This document shows, piece after piece, positions 9,594 through 17,818 of a stretch of 64,000 bases of DNA; positions within the stretch are counted from its first letter, which is position 1, and the number at the start of each line of letters is the position of its first letter. Position numbers and translations under genes: made by a program. This stretch comes from XYD12-FULL-36-8 sp964613805 (lineage in GTDB: Bacteria > Bacteroidota > Ignavibacteria > Ignavibacteriales > Ignavibacteriaceae). Under the pieces are notes generated by a model that was not told where the DNA came from, did no database searches, and saw nothing but the letters and a program-made list of their open reading frames with translations. The DNA lies in the NCBI GenBank assembly GCA_964613805.1, contig CAZTJF010000013.1:47030-111029 (forward strand), given 5' to 3'.

Positions 9594-10631
9594 ATGTTTC
9601 GCTTTGCTCATCCAGAATATTTATATCTGATGTATGCTCTACCGGCAGTTCTTATCGTCTTTTTTTTCTTACTCAGAAGACAGAAGAGCAATCTTAAGAA
9701 TTTTGCAAATACAAAACTTCATAGTGTTTTGGTTCCGAAGCATAGTAGGGTTAAAAGCTGGATGAAGCTAATATTGATATTAATAGCATTTGCTTTTTTA
9801 ATCATTGCTGCCGCCAATCCACAAGTTGGGATGCGGTTGGAAGAAGTGAAGCAAACCGGGATTGATGTTTTCATCTTATTAGATGTTTCACTTAGCATGA
9901 GTGCTGAAGATATTAAACCCAACAGATTGGAAAAAGCAAAGTACCAGATTTCCAGTCTCATAAAGAAATTACGCGGTGACAGAATTGGACTTATAATTTT
10001 TTCTGGTGAAGCATACGTGCAGATCCCGCTCACATCAGATTACTCTGCGGCAAATTTATTTCTTTCGGCAGTGGATTTTAAATCGGTCCCTCAACCAGGA
10101 ACTGCGATAGCATCTGCAATTAATCTTGCAATCAAATCATTTGATTTCAACGCTAGCACTCAGAAAGTAATAGTAGTAATTACAGATGGTGAGGATCATG
10201 AGGGTGATGTAATGGAAGCAGTCAACGATGCTGTAAGCAAAGATTTAAAAATTTATACAATTGGATTAGGTACTCCTGAAGGTGTTCCAATCCCAATTTA
10301 TAATAATCAAAAGGAAGTGATAGGATTTAAAAAGGATAAATCGGGCACTACTATTTTAACTAAATTGAATGAAGTCGTTCTTAAGGAAATTGCTGTTAAA
10401 GGAAATGGGAAGTATTATCGGGGAACAAATTATGAAGATTACCTTGATCAGATTTTCAACGAACTTTCTTCGATTGAAAAAACTGAGTTTGGTACTAAAA
10501 AAGTCACTGATTACGAGGATCGGTTTTACTATTTTCTTGCACCTGCGATTTTACTTTTGTTTTTAGAATTTTTTATTACTGAGAGTAAATCAAAATTGTT
10601 TTCAAGATTGCATAAAAAATTAGGATTATAA
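9594..10631 (+). CDS. batB: BatB: membrane-anchored VWA-domain protein, paralogue of BatA
   Basis: 345 residues. Same plan as BatA: membrane segments at about 8-27 and 57-75, VWA metal site DVSLSM (residues 97-102), PGTAIASAI, ITDGEDHEGDV, and a C-terminal membrane segment around 315-333. An insertion (IPIYNNQKEVIGFKKDKSG) distinguishes it from BatA and is typical of BatB. BatA and BatB are thought to interact and together recruit BatC. It is 26 bases after BatA and 6 before BatC, so within one operon. Confidence 0.85.
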   Translation: MFRFAHPEYLYLMYALPAVLIVFFFLLRRQKSNLKNFANTKLHSVLVPKHSRVKSWMKLILILIAFAFLIIAAANPQVGMRLEEVKQTGIDVFILLDVSLSMSAEDIKPNRLEKAKYQISSLIKKLRGDRIGLIIFSGEAYVQIPLTSDYSAANLFLSAVDFKSVPQPGTAIASAINLAIKSFDFNASTQKVIVVITDGEDHEGDVMEAVNDAVSKDLKIYTIGLGTPEGVPIPIYNNQKEVIGFKKDKSGTTILTKLNEVVLKEIAVKGNGKYYRGTNYEDYLDQIFNELSSIEKTEFGTKKVTDYEDRFYYFLAPAILLLFLEFFITESKSKLFSRLHKKLGL

Positions 10632-10637
10632 TAGGTA

Positions 10638-11378
10638 ATGAATTTAAATGTAAGAAATATAGCATTCGCTATTATTTTAATTACCGGGCAGACACTGTTT
10701 GGACAGAGTTTGAGGTCATTAAATAATTCGGGAGTTGAGTCCTATAAAAAGCAGCAGTTTATGGATGCTGAGATCAACTTTAAAAAGGGCTTGGAAAAAG
10801 AAAAGGAAAACTTTGAACTTAATTATAATCTTGGTGATGCATATTATAAACAAGAAAGATATGAAGAGGCAATGAAATCATTTCAAAATTCGTTAACGCA
10901 CACTGAAGATGATGTTTTGAAAGCAAAAGCATATCACAATATTGGTAATTCATTGTTAAAATCTCAGCAGTTAAAAGAAAGTGTTGAAGCATATAAGAAT
11001 TCGTTGAGACATAATCCAAATGATAAAGATACAAAGTATAATCTATCGTATGCTCTTTCATTATTAAAGCAGCAGCAAGATCAGCAGCAGCAAAACAAAA
11101 ATCAAAATGATAAGAATGAGGATAATCAAGATCAAAAAGATAAAAACAAAAACGACAAGCAAAATCAGAATAGAGATGAGCAAAAAGATCAAGAACAAAA
11201 GCAGCAGAATAAGGATCAATCATCTCAACAGGATAACTTAAAACAGCAAGACAAGAACAATATTTCCAAACAGGAAGCTGAACGTATTTTGGAAGCAATG
11301 AAAAATAATGAGAAGGATTTACAGAAAAAGCTGCGTAAAAAAGTTGGAGTTCCAGTAACAACCGATAAAGATTGGTGA
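10638..11378 (+). CDS. batC: BatC: periplasmic TPR protein with Gln/Asn/Lys/Asp-rich linker
   Basis: 246 residues with a signal peptide (cleavage after TLFGQ, about residue 22). Residues 25-150 contain TPR units (SGVESYKKQQFMDAEINFKKG, NLGDAYYKQERYEEAMKSFQ, AYHNIGNSLLKSQQLKESVE). Residues 150-215 are very low-complexity, made almost entirely of Q, N, K, D and E, followed by a short helical tail. The linker is typical of BatC in this phylum. A 189-residue open frame on the opposite strand is only a shadow of the repetitive codons. Role: TPR scaffold for BatA/BatB. Confidence 0.8.
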   Translation: MNLNVRNIAFAIILITGQTLFGQSLRSLNNSGVESYKKQQFMDAEINFKKGLEKEKENFELNYNLGDAYYKQERYEEAMKSFQNSLTHTEDDVLKAKAYHNIGNSLLKSQQLKESVEAYKNSLRHNPNDKDTKYNLSYALSLLKQQQDQQQQNKNQNDKNEDNQDQKDKNKNDKQNQNRDEQKDQEQKQQNKDQSSQQDNLKQQDKNNISKQEAERILEAMKNNEKDLQKKLRKKVGVPVTTDKDW

Positions 11379-11404
11379 TTCCTTCCACAGAATAAGATTA
11401 GCAA

Positions 11405-13228
11405 ATGAAACGAACTCACATAGTAATATATCTTGTTTTTATTTTTATAATTCAATCAGAATTAATCGGACAGTCATTTCGTGCGTCCGTAAATTCTACA
11501 ACTGTTGCATTAAATGATAAATTCGAAGTATCTTTTACGTTTGAAGGACAGGAAATGAATGCGACTAAAAATTTCACGCCCCCAGACTTAAACAAAGATT
11601 TTCTTGTTCTATCGGGTCCCAATCAATCAACCAGCATGCAAATAATTAACGGCGTTGTTTCTTCCTCAGTTTCCTATTCATATTATTTACAGCCAAGAAA
11701 TTTGGGTAAGTATAACATTGGGTCTGCAAAAATCATTTACAAAGATCAGGAGTATAAATCAGAACCGATAAAAATTGAAGTCATTGCCGGCGCGTCAAAA
11801 CAGAAGCAAAGTGAACAATCCAATGATAATGTTTCGGAGAAGGAAATTGCTGAGAATCTTTTTATTAAAGCAAGTGTGGATAAGCAAAGGGTTTATAAAG
11901 GTGAACAAGTCACTGTTACTTATAAGCTTTACACACGGCTTGATATAGCGGCTCAGATGTCAGTTTCAAAACTTCCCTCATATCAAGGTTTTTGGGCTGA
12001 AGAACTTGAAACATCACCGAACATCTCATTTTCGACAGAGGTGATTGACGGAAAACAATTCAGAGTAGGTATAATTAAAAAAGCCGCACTTTTTCCAACG
12101 CAAATTGGAGAACTGACATTGACCCCATTTGAATTGAAGGTTCCGATTTCAATTAAGAAGAAAAAGCGAACAGGAAATGTTTTTGATGATTTTTTTGATG
12201 ATCCTTTCTTTGGCAGACGCGAAACTTATGAGTACACAGCCCGATCAAATACAATCAAAATAACTTCACTTGGTTTGCCGGGTGAAAATGTTCCCAAGGA
12301 GTTTAGTGGAGCAGTGGGTGAGTTTAGCATGAATGCTAAAGTTGATAAATCACAAGTAAAAGCAAATGAACCAATCTCATTGAAAATGGAAATAAATGGA
12401 ACCGGTAATTTCCAGTTAATAAACATTCCCGAAGTCAAACTTCCTAATGGCTTTGAGAAATATGATCCAAAAGTTTCTGATCAGATTAATCATTCAAATA
12501 AAATATCTGGAAAAAAAACGATTGAATATTTATTGGTTCCAAGGGTTGCAGGTAAAATGACAATTCCGCCGATTGCATTTTCTTACTTTAATCCAACCTC
12601 AAAATCCTATGTCACCTTGAATTCCAATTCTTTTACTATTGAAGTAATCAAGGGTGATGGTTCAGGCGATTATGCAGGAATTTCACAGGAAGATATTAAA
12701 ATATTGGGCAATGATATTCGTTTTATTAAAACAGATTTTGGTTCAATTGAAAAAAAAGAAAAATTAATTCTATTCTCTTATACTTTTGGGGCTGCAGTTG
12801 GCTTTCCTCTGTTCGCTCTTTTAGGATTGATTGCATGGAAAAAAAGAGATGATAGACTATCCGGAAATTTACAATTGCTTCGTTACCAGAGAGCACAAAA
12901 AATGGCGAAGTCGAGATTGAAACTTGCCAAAAACTTGATGTCTGAAAGCAATCATACTGCTTTCTATACAGAAGTTTCGAAAGCACTATTTGGGTATCTC
13001 GAAGATAAAATGCATATACCTAAATCAGAATTTTCACTCGATTTGGTATTACAAAAGTTGCAAGAAAAAAATGTAAGTCGGGAAATTATAGACAGTTTGA
13101 AAAATTGTGCGGAAAAGTGTGAATACATTCGATTTGCTCCCGAGGAAAAAGGAATTGAAGTAATGAATCAGATTTATAATGATTCAGCAAATGTGATTAT
13201 TGAACTTGAGAAAATACTTTCGAATTGA
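11405..13228 (+). CDS. batD: BatD: large periplasmic beta-domain protein with one membrane anchor
   Basis: 607 residues. A signal peptide (ends IGQ, about residue 22) precedes several Ig-like beta domains (FRASVNSTTVALNDKFEVSF; LFIKASVDKQRVYKGEQVTV; GEFSMNAKVDKSQVKANEPI), the three-repeat pattern of BatD. A membrane helix lies near 452-475, followed by a basic stretch and a cytoplasmic helical region of about 120 residues. The family is annotated as 'oxygen tolerance' from Bacteroides BatD; the molecular function is unknown. It overlaps the next frame if that gene used a TTG start. Confidence 0.85.
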   Translation: MKRTHIVIYLVFIFIIQSELIGQSFRASVNSTTVALNDKFEVSFTFEGQEMNATKNFTPPDLNKDFLVLSGPNQSTSMQIINGVVSSSVSYSYYLQPRNLGKYNIGSAKIIYKDQEYKSEPIKIEVIAGASKQKQSEQSNDNVSEKEIAENLFIKASVDKQRVYKGEQVTVTYKLYTRLDIAAQMSVSKLPSYQGFWAEELETSPNISFSTEVIDGKQFRVGIIKKAALFPTQIGELTLTPFELKVPISIKKKKRTGNVFDDFFDDPFFGRRETYEYTARSNTIKITSLGLPGENVPKEFSGAVGEFSMNAKVDKSQVKANEPISLKMEINGTGNFQLINIPEVKLPNGFEKYDPKVSDQINHSNKISGKKTIEYLLVPRVAGKMTIPPIAFSYFNPTSKSYVTLNSNSFTIEVIKGDGSGDYAGISQEDIKILGNDIRFIKTDFGSIEKKEKLILFSYTFGAAVGFPLFALLGLIAWKKRDDRLSGNLQLLRYQRAQKMAKSRLKLAKNLMSESNHTAFYTEVSKALFGYLEDKMHIPKSEFSLDLVLQKLQEKNVSREIIDSLKNCAEKCEYIRFAPEEKGIEVMNQIYNDSANVIIELEKILSN

Positions 13229-13242
13229 TACTTGAAAACATT

Positions 13243-13992
13243 ATGATAAAAATTTTAATAACAGCAATTTTCCTCACGCAGTTTATTTCCGCAGGTGAAT
13301 TGGAGAATCTCTTACAGAAAGGAAATGACCATTACCTAAAGGGTGATTATGAGGAAACCATTAAAATATATGAAAGCATTGCTGAAAAAGGTTACGAAGG
13401 AAAGGCGCTATTTTACAATCTTGGTAATGCATATTTCCGCACTGGAAAAATTGGCTTAGCGATTCTTTACTATGAGAAGGCAAAAAAAATATCGCCTTCC
13501 GATGAAGATATTAATTATAACCTTACTTTTGCAAATTCTAAAATTGTAGATAAAATAGAAACATTACCCAAATTTTTTATCTTTGATTGGTGGGAAAATG
13601 TGTTAGCTTTGTTTTCAGTTTCTGGTTGGACATATATTGCATACTTGTTTTACTTCCTGATTCTTGCAGCAATCGGGTACTATTTTTTTGCTCGAAGTTT
13701 GAAAGCTCAGCGAATTGGGTTTTATTCAGGAATTATCTCGGCATTTTTACTTTTAATTACACTATTGCTTTTATTCGTGAACTTAAACAGAGAATTTAAT
13801 GTTAAGTATGGCGTGATAGTTGAACCTGAAGTAGTAACAAAATTTTCACCCGATCAGAACAGTCAGGATGCCTTCGTAGTTCACGAGGGATTAAAAGTTA
13901 GAGCCGAAGATCATGTAAGTGATTGGATAAGAATTAAGCTGATTGACGGAAAAGTTGGCTGGTTGAAAAAAGAAAACTTGAAACTGATTTAA
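13243..13992 (+). CDS. batE: BatE: TPR membrane protein with C-terminal SH3-like domain
   Basis: 249 residues from the ATG at 13243. An in-frame TTG at 13225 overlaps the BatD stop, but the ATG gives a clean signal peptide (MIKILITAIFLTQFISAG), so I prefer it. TPR units occupy about 25-100 (GNDHYLKGDYEETIKIYESI, FYNLGNAYFRTGKIGLAILYYEKA). Two membrane segments follow (about 125-150 and 165-185), then a bacterial SH3-like domain ending GLKVRAEDHVSDWIRIKLIDGKVGWLKKE. This is the standard BatE layout and it closes the operon. Confidence 0.82.
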   Translation: MIKILITAIFLTQFISAGELENLLQKGNDHYLKGDYEETIKIYESIAEKGYEGKALFYNLGNAYFRTGKIGLAILYYEKAKKISPSDEDINYNLTFANSKIVDKIETLPKFFIFDWWENVLALFSVSGWTYIAYLFYFLILAAIGYYFFARSLKAQRIGFYSGIISAFLLLITLLLLFVNLNREFNVKYGVIVEPEVVTKFSPDQNSQDAFVVHEGLKVRAEDHVSDWIRIKLIDGKVGWLKKENLKLI

Positions 13993-14040
13993 AAAGTTTT
14001 TAATAAATCATATGATTAATCAAAAAATAAGAGGTTAAAA

Positions 14041-14406
14041 ATGAAGCGACCGATTGTAATTCCGCTTAGCGTAATTTTCATCATTTCCTTCTCTCTGAGT
14101 AATTTGGCTCAAGAAAAGAAAATGGAAATGAAGAAAAAAGTTGAAGGTGTTGAAACAAAAGTGATGGATGCGAAAGAGGATGTAAAGAAGGTTGAAAAAA
14201 CCGAAACTAAAATTGTTGACAACAAACCGTTTAATTCTATCTGTCCGGTTTCCGGTGAAGAAGTTGATTCTAAAATAACAGCAGAGTACAAAGGAAAAAC
14301 GTATGCCTTATGCTGTAAAAGCTGCTTGAAGAAATTCAATAAAGATCCGGAGAAATATGTTTCCAAATTAAGCGATGACGGAAAATCTTTTAAGAAAAAT
14401 AAATAA
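14041..14406 (+). CDS. Small secreted protein with YHS/TRASH-type metal-binding domain
   Basis: 121 residues. Signal peptide (to about residue 23, ending NLAQ), a Lys/Glu-rich helical stretch, then a Cys-containing domain: SICPVSGEEVD, a beta strand EYKGKTYALCC, and KSCLKKFNKDPEKYV. The Cys pattern C-P-V ... C-C-K-S-C and the final FxxDPxKY are those of YHS/TRASH metal-binding modules, common in heavy-metal handling proteins. Adjacent to another small secreted Cys-pair protein. A ribosome binding site AGAGG lies at about 14029-14033. A role in metal (copper or similar) binding is inferred. Confidence 0.7.
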   Translation: MKRPIVIPLSVIFIISFSLSNLAQEKKMEMKKKVEGVETKVMDAKEDVKKVEKTETKIVDNKPFNSICPVSGEEVDSKITAEYKGKTYALCCKSCLKKFNKDPEKYVSKLSDDGKSFKKNK

Positions 14407-14425
14407 CTAAAACAAAGGATAAAAA

Positions 14426-14761
14426 ATGAAAAACTTAGCATTGGTTCTCGTGTTCGGCTTCTTGTTTGCTGCAATAGGTTACTCTCAGGAAAAATCTGAT
14501 AAAAACTGCTGCAGCAAGGAAAAATCAAAAACAACTATGAGCAAAATTTGTGATGTTCCAGATGAAGTATCATTATCTTCTGGTGATAATGATGAACTTA
14601 CCACATCACTCAATGATGACAAGAACAAAAAAGTAGAAAAAAATTTGAAGAGTGTAGAAAAAAATACTAAAACCGATAACTCAAAGAACAAATCTTCAGA
14701 TGATGGATGCTGCTCGCCCGATAAGAAAAAAACCGATAAAACTAAAGCACCCAAATCATAA
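14426..14761 (+). CDS. Small secreted Lys/Asp/Ser-rich protein with two Cys-Cys pairs
   Basis: 111 residues; signal peptide MKNLALVLVFGFLFAAIGYSQ. After cleavage the protein is highly polar (K, D, S, N), with Cys-Cys pairs in NCCSKEKS near the start and GCCSPDKK near the end, plus one Cys in KICDVPDE. No known domain is recognised. It begins 19 bases after the YHS-domain gene, has an AAAGGA ribosome binding site, and is followed by a perfect hairpin, so the two form a two-gene unit. Metal binding by the Cys pairs is a plausible guess from context only. Confidence 0.6.
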   Translation: MKNLALVLVFGFLFAAIGYSQEKSDKNCCSKEKSKTTMSKICDVPDEVSLSSGDNDELTTSLNDDKNKKVEKNLKSVEKNTKTDNSKNKSSDDGCCSPDKKKTDKTKAPKS

Positions 14762-14771
14762 AACCATTTTA

Positions 14772-14805
14772 AAAGATGACATCTTTTTTGAAAGATGTCA
14801 TCTTT
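14772..14805 (+). terminator. Perfect 15-bp hairpin closing the small-protein pair
   Basis: AAAGATGACATCTTT at 14772-14786 and its exact reverse complement at 14791-14805 enclose a TTTG loop. It sits 11 bases after the stop of the upstream gene. The stem ends in TTT but no long T run follows, so it may act as a terminator or as an mRNA 3'-end stabiliser. Confidence 0.65.
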
Positions 14806-14860
14806 GCTAATAATACCTCTGATTCTCCTTACTAAACCATTTAAATCCGCAGCTAATTAA

Positions 14861-14891
14861 TTGATTAGATAACGTGCTGTTTATATCTTTG
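14861..14891 (+). promoter_or_regulatory. Candidate promoter just upstream of the M48 protease start
   Basis: TTG at 14861-14863 and TATCTTTG at 14884-14891 match the TTG-N20-TAnnTTTG pattern. The ATG follows at 14896, only four bases after the -7 element, so a transcript from this promoter would have almost no leader. Confidence 0.4.
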
Positions 14892-14895
14892 TTCC

Positions 14896-16002
14896 ATGGA
14901 TTCGAAAAGATATAATAACATCAAGCTTGCAATCGGAATAATCGAAGGAATTCTAACGTTCAGTTTAGTTTTCTTGTTCGTTGCTTTTGGATTTAGTTAT
15001 TCACTTGAAAAATATTTGACAGGATTCATTTCAAATCAGTATATCCTATTCTTATGCTTTACTATCATCACTGGTATTTTAATTGGATTAATCTTTTCCC
15101 CATTTAGTTATTATTCTGGATTTTATTTGGAACACAAGTACAATCTTTCCAACCAAACATTTATGAAATGGATTTGGGAAAATGCGAAAGGATTGTTAGT
15201 CTCAGCAATTATTGGGCTGCCCATTCTTCTTTTTTTCTTTTATGTAATAAACCAATACGATGAATGGTGGTGGCTTCCGCTCGCCATTGGATTGTTTTTC
15301 TTTTCAGTTATTCTTGCAAGACTTGTCCCGATAATAATTCTACCGATATTTTATAAAGTGACTCCGCTCGAAAACCAAAACTTGAGAAGTAAGATCGAAA
15401 ACCTGGCTATTAAAGCTGGAATGAAAGTACAAAACATTTATTCCTTCAACATGAGCAAGAACACAAAGAAAGCAAATGCGGCGTTCACCGGTTTGGGTAA
15501 ATCAAAACGTATACTTTTGGGTGATACATTATTAGAAAATTATTCTGAAGATGAAGTTGAAACTGTTATTGCTCATGAGCTTGGTCATTATAAAAAGAAA
15601 CATATAATTAAAAATTTAATAATTGGAACATTCACAAGTTTCTTCACTTTATATTTGATAGCGATTTGTTATAAATGGAGTTTACCGTATTTCGGATTTG
15701 AAAATATCAATAAAATAGCGGCGCTTCCAATTCTTTCCTTATGGGCAATGATAATTGGGCTAATGTTAAATCCGTTGACCAATATTCTCTCCAGAAAATT
15801 TGAGTATGAAGCTGATGAATATGCAGTTGTTTCGACAAATAAGGTTAATTCATTTATTTCTGTTCTTGAAAAATTAACTGAACAAAATCTTGGCGATAAA
15901 AATCCTCATCCATTTGTAGAGTGGTTTTTTTATAGTCATCCATCAATTTCCAAAAGAATAGCTGCTATTCAAAAATTTGTTCAACAAAAGGGTTTGAATT
16001 GA
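14896..16002 (+). CDS. M48-family membrane metalloprotease (STE24/CAAX-protease-like)
   Basis: 368 residues. Membrane segments at about 11-33, 47-68, 100-118 and 126-145 precede the catalytic zinc motif AHELGH (His227, Glu228, His231); the third ligand is Glu305 in FEYEADEYA. Two more hydrophobic helices lie between. The pattern NAAFTGLGKSKRILLGDTLL and a C-terminal HPSISKRI are characteristic of the M48A branch. The protein is probably an inner-membrane protease of quality-control type. A strong terminator lies upstream and a candidate promoter is almost at the start codon, so it starts a new transcription unit. Confidence 0.85.
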   Translation: MDSKRYNNIKLAIGIIEGILTFSLVFLFVAFGFSYSLEKYLTGFISNQYILFLCFTIITGILIGLIFSPFSYYSGFYLEHKYNLSNQTFMKWIWENAKGLLVSAIIGLPILLFFFYVINQYDEWWWLPLAIGLFFFSVILARLVPIIILPIFYKVTPLENQNLRSKIENLAIKAGMKVQNIYSFNMSKNTKKANAAFTGLGKSKRILLGDTLLENYSEDEVETVIAHELGHYKKKHIIKNLIIGTFTSFFTLYLIAICYKWSLPYFGFENINKIAALPILSLWAMIIGLMLNPLTNILSRKFEYEADEYAVVSTNKVNSFISVLEKLTEQNLGDKNPHPFVEWFFYSHPSISKRIAAIQKFVQQKGLN

Positions 16003-16028
16003 AAACAATTAGATTTAAACTTTAACAA

Positions 16029-16739
16029 ATGCTGATTTCGATAGTTAAAATATTTTTAATCGCTCTGTGGACTTTTTTCTGTTCACTTGTTGCATTTGTA
16101 TTTTTGATTTTTGATAAAAGTTTACAACTTTATTTTGGGCTGGCACCTGTTTTTAGCGGAGGAATTCTCAAAATAAGTTTTGTGAAAGTGGAAAAATCTG
16201 GTCTTGAAAATTTTGATCATGACAAGCCGTACATTTTCGTATCAAATCATTCCAGCCAATTTGATATTCCAGTACTGCAGAATACAATTCCAAACAGAAT
16301 GGGAATGATTTTCAAAAAAGAGTTAGCAAAAATTCCTTTCTTCGGTTGGCAGCTAAAGTGGGGACCTTATGTGATGATTGATAGAAAAGATCCCGATAGC
16401 GCCTTTAAAAGTATTGAGGAAGCAAAGGAAAAAATCAGCAAAATAGGAATGTCGGTGGTTGTATTTGCTGAAGGTACACGGAGCAAAACTGGAGAAGTGC
16501 AGCCATTTAAACGCGGTGCATTTTATTTGGCAAGCAGGAGTGGATATCCGATAATTCCTGTTTCAATAAGTCACTCAAATAAAATAATGCCTAAGGGAAA
16601 ATTTAGAATAAAAGGCGGTAAAGTTAAGATTCATTTTGATAAACCAATTCCTACGAATCAATTAATCAATAAAAAAGATGAACTTGAACTCATGGATAAA
16701 GTCAGAAACATTATTATTCAGAATATAGAAAACGATTAA
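16029..16739 (+). CDS. plsC: 1-acyl-sn-glycerol-3-phosphate acyltransferase (PlsC family)
   Basis: 236 residues. Hydrophobic N-terminal anchor (about 1-28), acyltransferase motif NHSSQFD with the HX4D dyad His74/Asp79, and FAEGTRS (148-152) as the phosphate-binding block. Also GAFYLASRSGYPIIPVSI, the typical motif IV region. Catalyses formation of phosphatidic acid at the inner membrane in phospholipid synthesis. It is followed after two bases by gatC, so the two are transcribed together. Confidence 0.85.
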   Translation: MLISIVKIFLIALWTFFCSLVAFVFLIFDKSLQLYFGLAPVFSGGILKISFVKVEKSGLENFDHDKPYIFVSNHSSQFDIPVLQNTIPNRMGMIFKKELAKIPFFGWQLKWGPYVMIDRKDPDSAFKSIEEAKEKISKIGMSVVVFAEGTRSKTGEVQPFKRGAFYLASRSGYPIIPVSISHSNKIMPKGKFRIKGGKVKIHFDKPIPTNQLINKKDELELMDKVRNIIIQNIEND

Positions 16740-16741
16740 AT

Positions 16742-17035
16742 ATGGCAGTTACCAAAAAAGAAGTTGAGCAAATTGCCGAACTAGCGCGCTTGCAGCTCGA
16801 TGAGAGCGAATTAGAAGATTACACGATTCAGCTAAATAAAATATTAGAGCACGTTGAAAAGCTCAACGAATTGGATACAGAAAAGGTTAAACCGCTTTCG
16901 CATCCCATCGAAGGTGAAAATGTTTTTAGAGAAGATATAGTTAAACCTTCTGTTGATAGGGAAGAAGCATTGAAAAATGCACCTTCGAAAGATGATGAAT
17001 ATTTTAAAGTACCGAAAGTAATTAGTGGTGCTTGA
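16742..17035 (+). CDS. gatC: Asp-tRNA(Asn)/Glu-tRNA(Gln) amidotransferase subunit C
   Basis: 97 residues, the usual length of GatC. Typical pattern: KKEVEQIAELARLQLDESEL, an N-terminal helix pair, ILEHVEKLNELDTEKVKPLSHP, and a C-terminal FKVPKVI. GatC stabilises the GatAB amidotransferase that makes Gln-tRNA or Asn-tRNA from mischarged tRNA. gatA and gatB are not in the window, so the complex is encoded at separate loci. Starts two bases after plsC, 12 before kdsB. Confidence 0.9.
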   Translation: MAVTKKEVEQIAELARLQLDESELEDYTIQLNKILEHVEKLNELDTEKVKPLSHPIEGENVFREDIVKPSVDREEALKNAPSKDDEYFKVPKVISGA

Positions 17036-17047
17036 GATGATAGAGCT

Positions 17048-17818
17048 ATGATAGTTGGAATTATTCCTGCACGATTTGCATCTACAAGATTAATGGGGAA
17101 ACCACTCGCAAGCATTGGCGGTAAACCAATGATTCAACATACCTACGAAAACTCTATTAAATCTAAACTGCTTAACAAAGTTGTTATTGCTGTTGATGAC
17201 GAAAAAGTTGCTCAAGTGATTAAAGATTTTGGCGGCACTGCAATTATGACTCCTAAAGATGTTTCTACAGGTTCAGATAGAATCGCAATTGCAGCCGAGC
17301 AGATTGAAGGTGTTAAAATCATAGTGAACATTCAGGGTGATGAGCCGTTTATTCATGGTGAGATGATTGATCAGGCAATTGAACCTCTTCTTTTTGATGC
17401 CTCAGTTCAAATAACCACTCTTGCTAAAAGAATTGAGTCTATTGATGATCTAAAGTCACCCGCGGTTATAAAAGTAGTTTTCGATTATCAAAATTATGCA
17501 CTATACTTTTCTCGCTCACCAATTCCTTTTGTGCGTGATGCCAGAACAAATTTAGAACGAATAAGTAAGTTCGATATCTTCAAACATATAGGTTTGTATG
17601 CTTTTCGAAAGGAGGCACTTATCAAATTTACTTCCCTTGAGCAAACTGATTTAGAAAAAGCAGAAAAATTGGAGCAGCTTCGTATGCTTGAAAATGGCAT
17701 GAAAATAAAAGTGGTTGAAACAGAATTTGAAACTCTTGCAGTTGATACACCTGAAGATTTAGAGCGGGCAAGAAATTATTATTCACGTTACATTAAACCT
17801 AAACTGAAGAAAAAATGA
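17048..17818 (+). CDS. kdsB: 3-deoxy-manno-octulosonate cytidylyltransferase (CMP-Kdo synthetase)
   Basis: 256 residues. Nucleotide-binding start IPARFASTRLMGKPLASIGGKPMIQH, the TGSDRIAIA block, NIQGDEPFI with the metal-binding Asp, and YFSRSPIPF then HIGLYAFRKEAL, all diagnostic for KdsB. Activates Kdo with CTP for addition to lipid A, so the organism makes Kdo-containing lipopolysaccharide. Overlaps the next gene by 4 bases (ATGA). Confidence 0.92.
   Translation: MIVGIIPARFASTRLMGKPLASIGGKPMIQHTYENSIKSKLLNKVVIAVDDEKVAQVIKDFGGTAIMTPKDVSTGSDRIAIAAEQIEGVKIIVNIQGDEPFIHGEMIDQAIEPLLFDASVQITTLAKRIESIDDLKSPAVIKVVFDYQNYALYFSRSPIPFVRDARTNLERISKFDIFKHIGLYAFRKEALIKFTSLEQTDLEKAEKLEQLRMLENGMKIKVVETEFETLAVDTPEDLERARNYYSRYIKPKLKKK

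Noticed and set aside
10819..11388. A 189-residue open frame on the minus strand opposite BatC
   Set aside because: It is the shadow of the Gln/Asn/Lys-rich BatC coding sequence; the translation is rich in Tyr, Leu and Cys with no domain or start signal.
14109..14534. A 141-residue minus-strand frame across the two small Cys proteins
   Set aside because: Low-complexity Ser/Phe content comes from the Lys/Glu-rich sense genes; both sense genes have signal peptides and ribosome binding sites.
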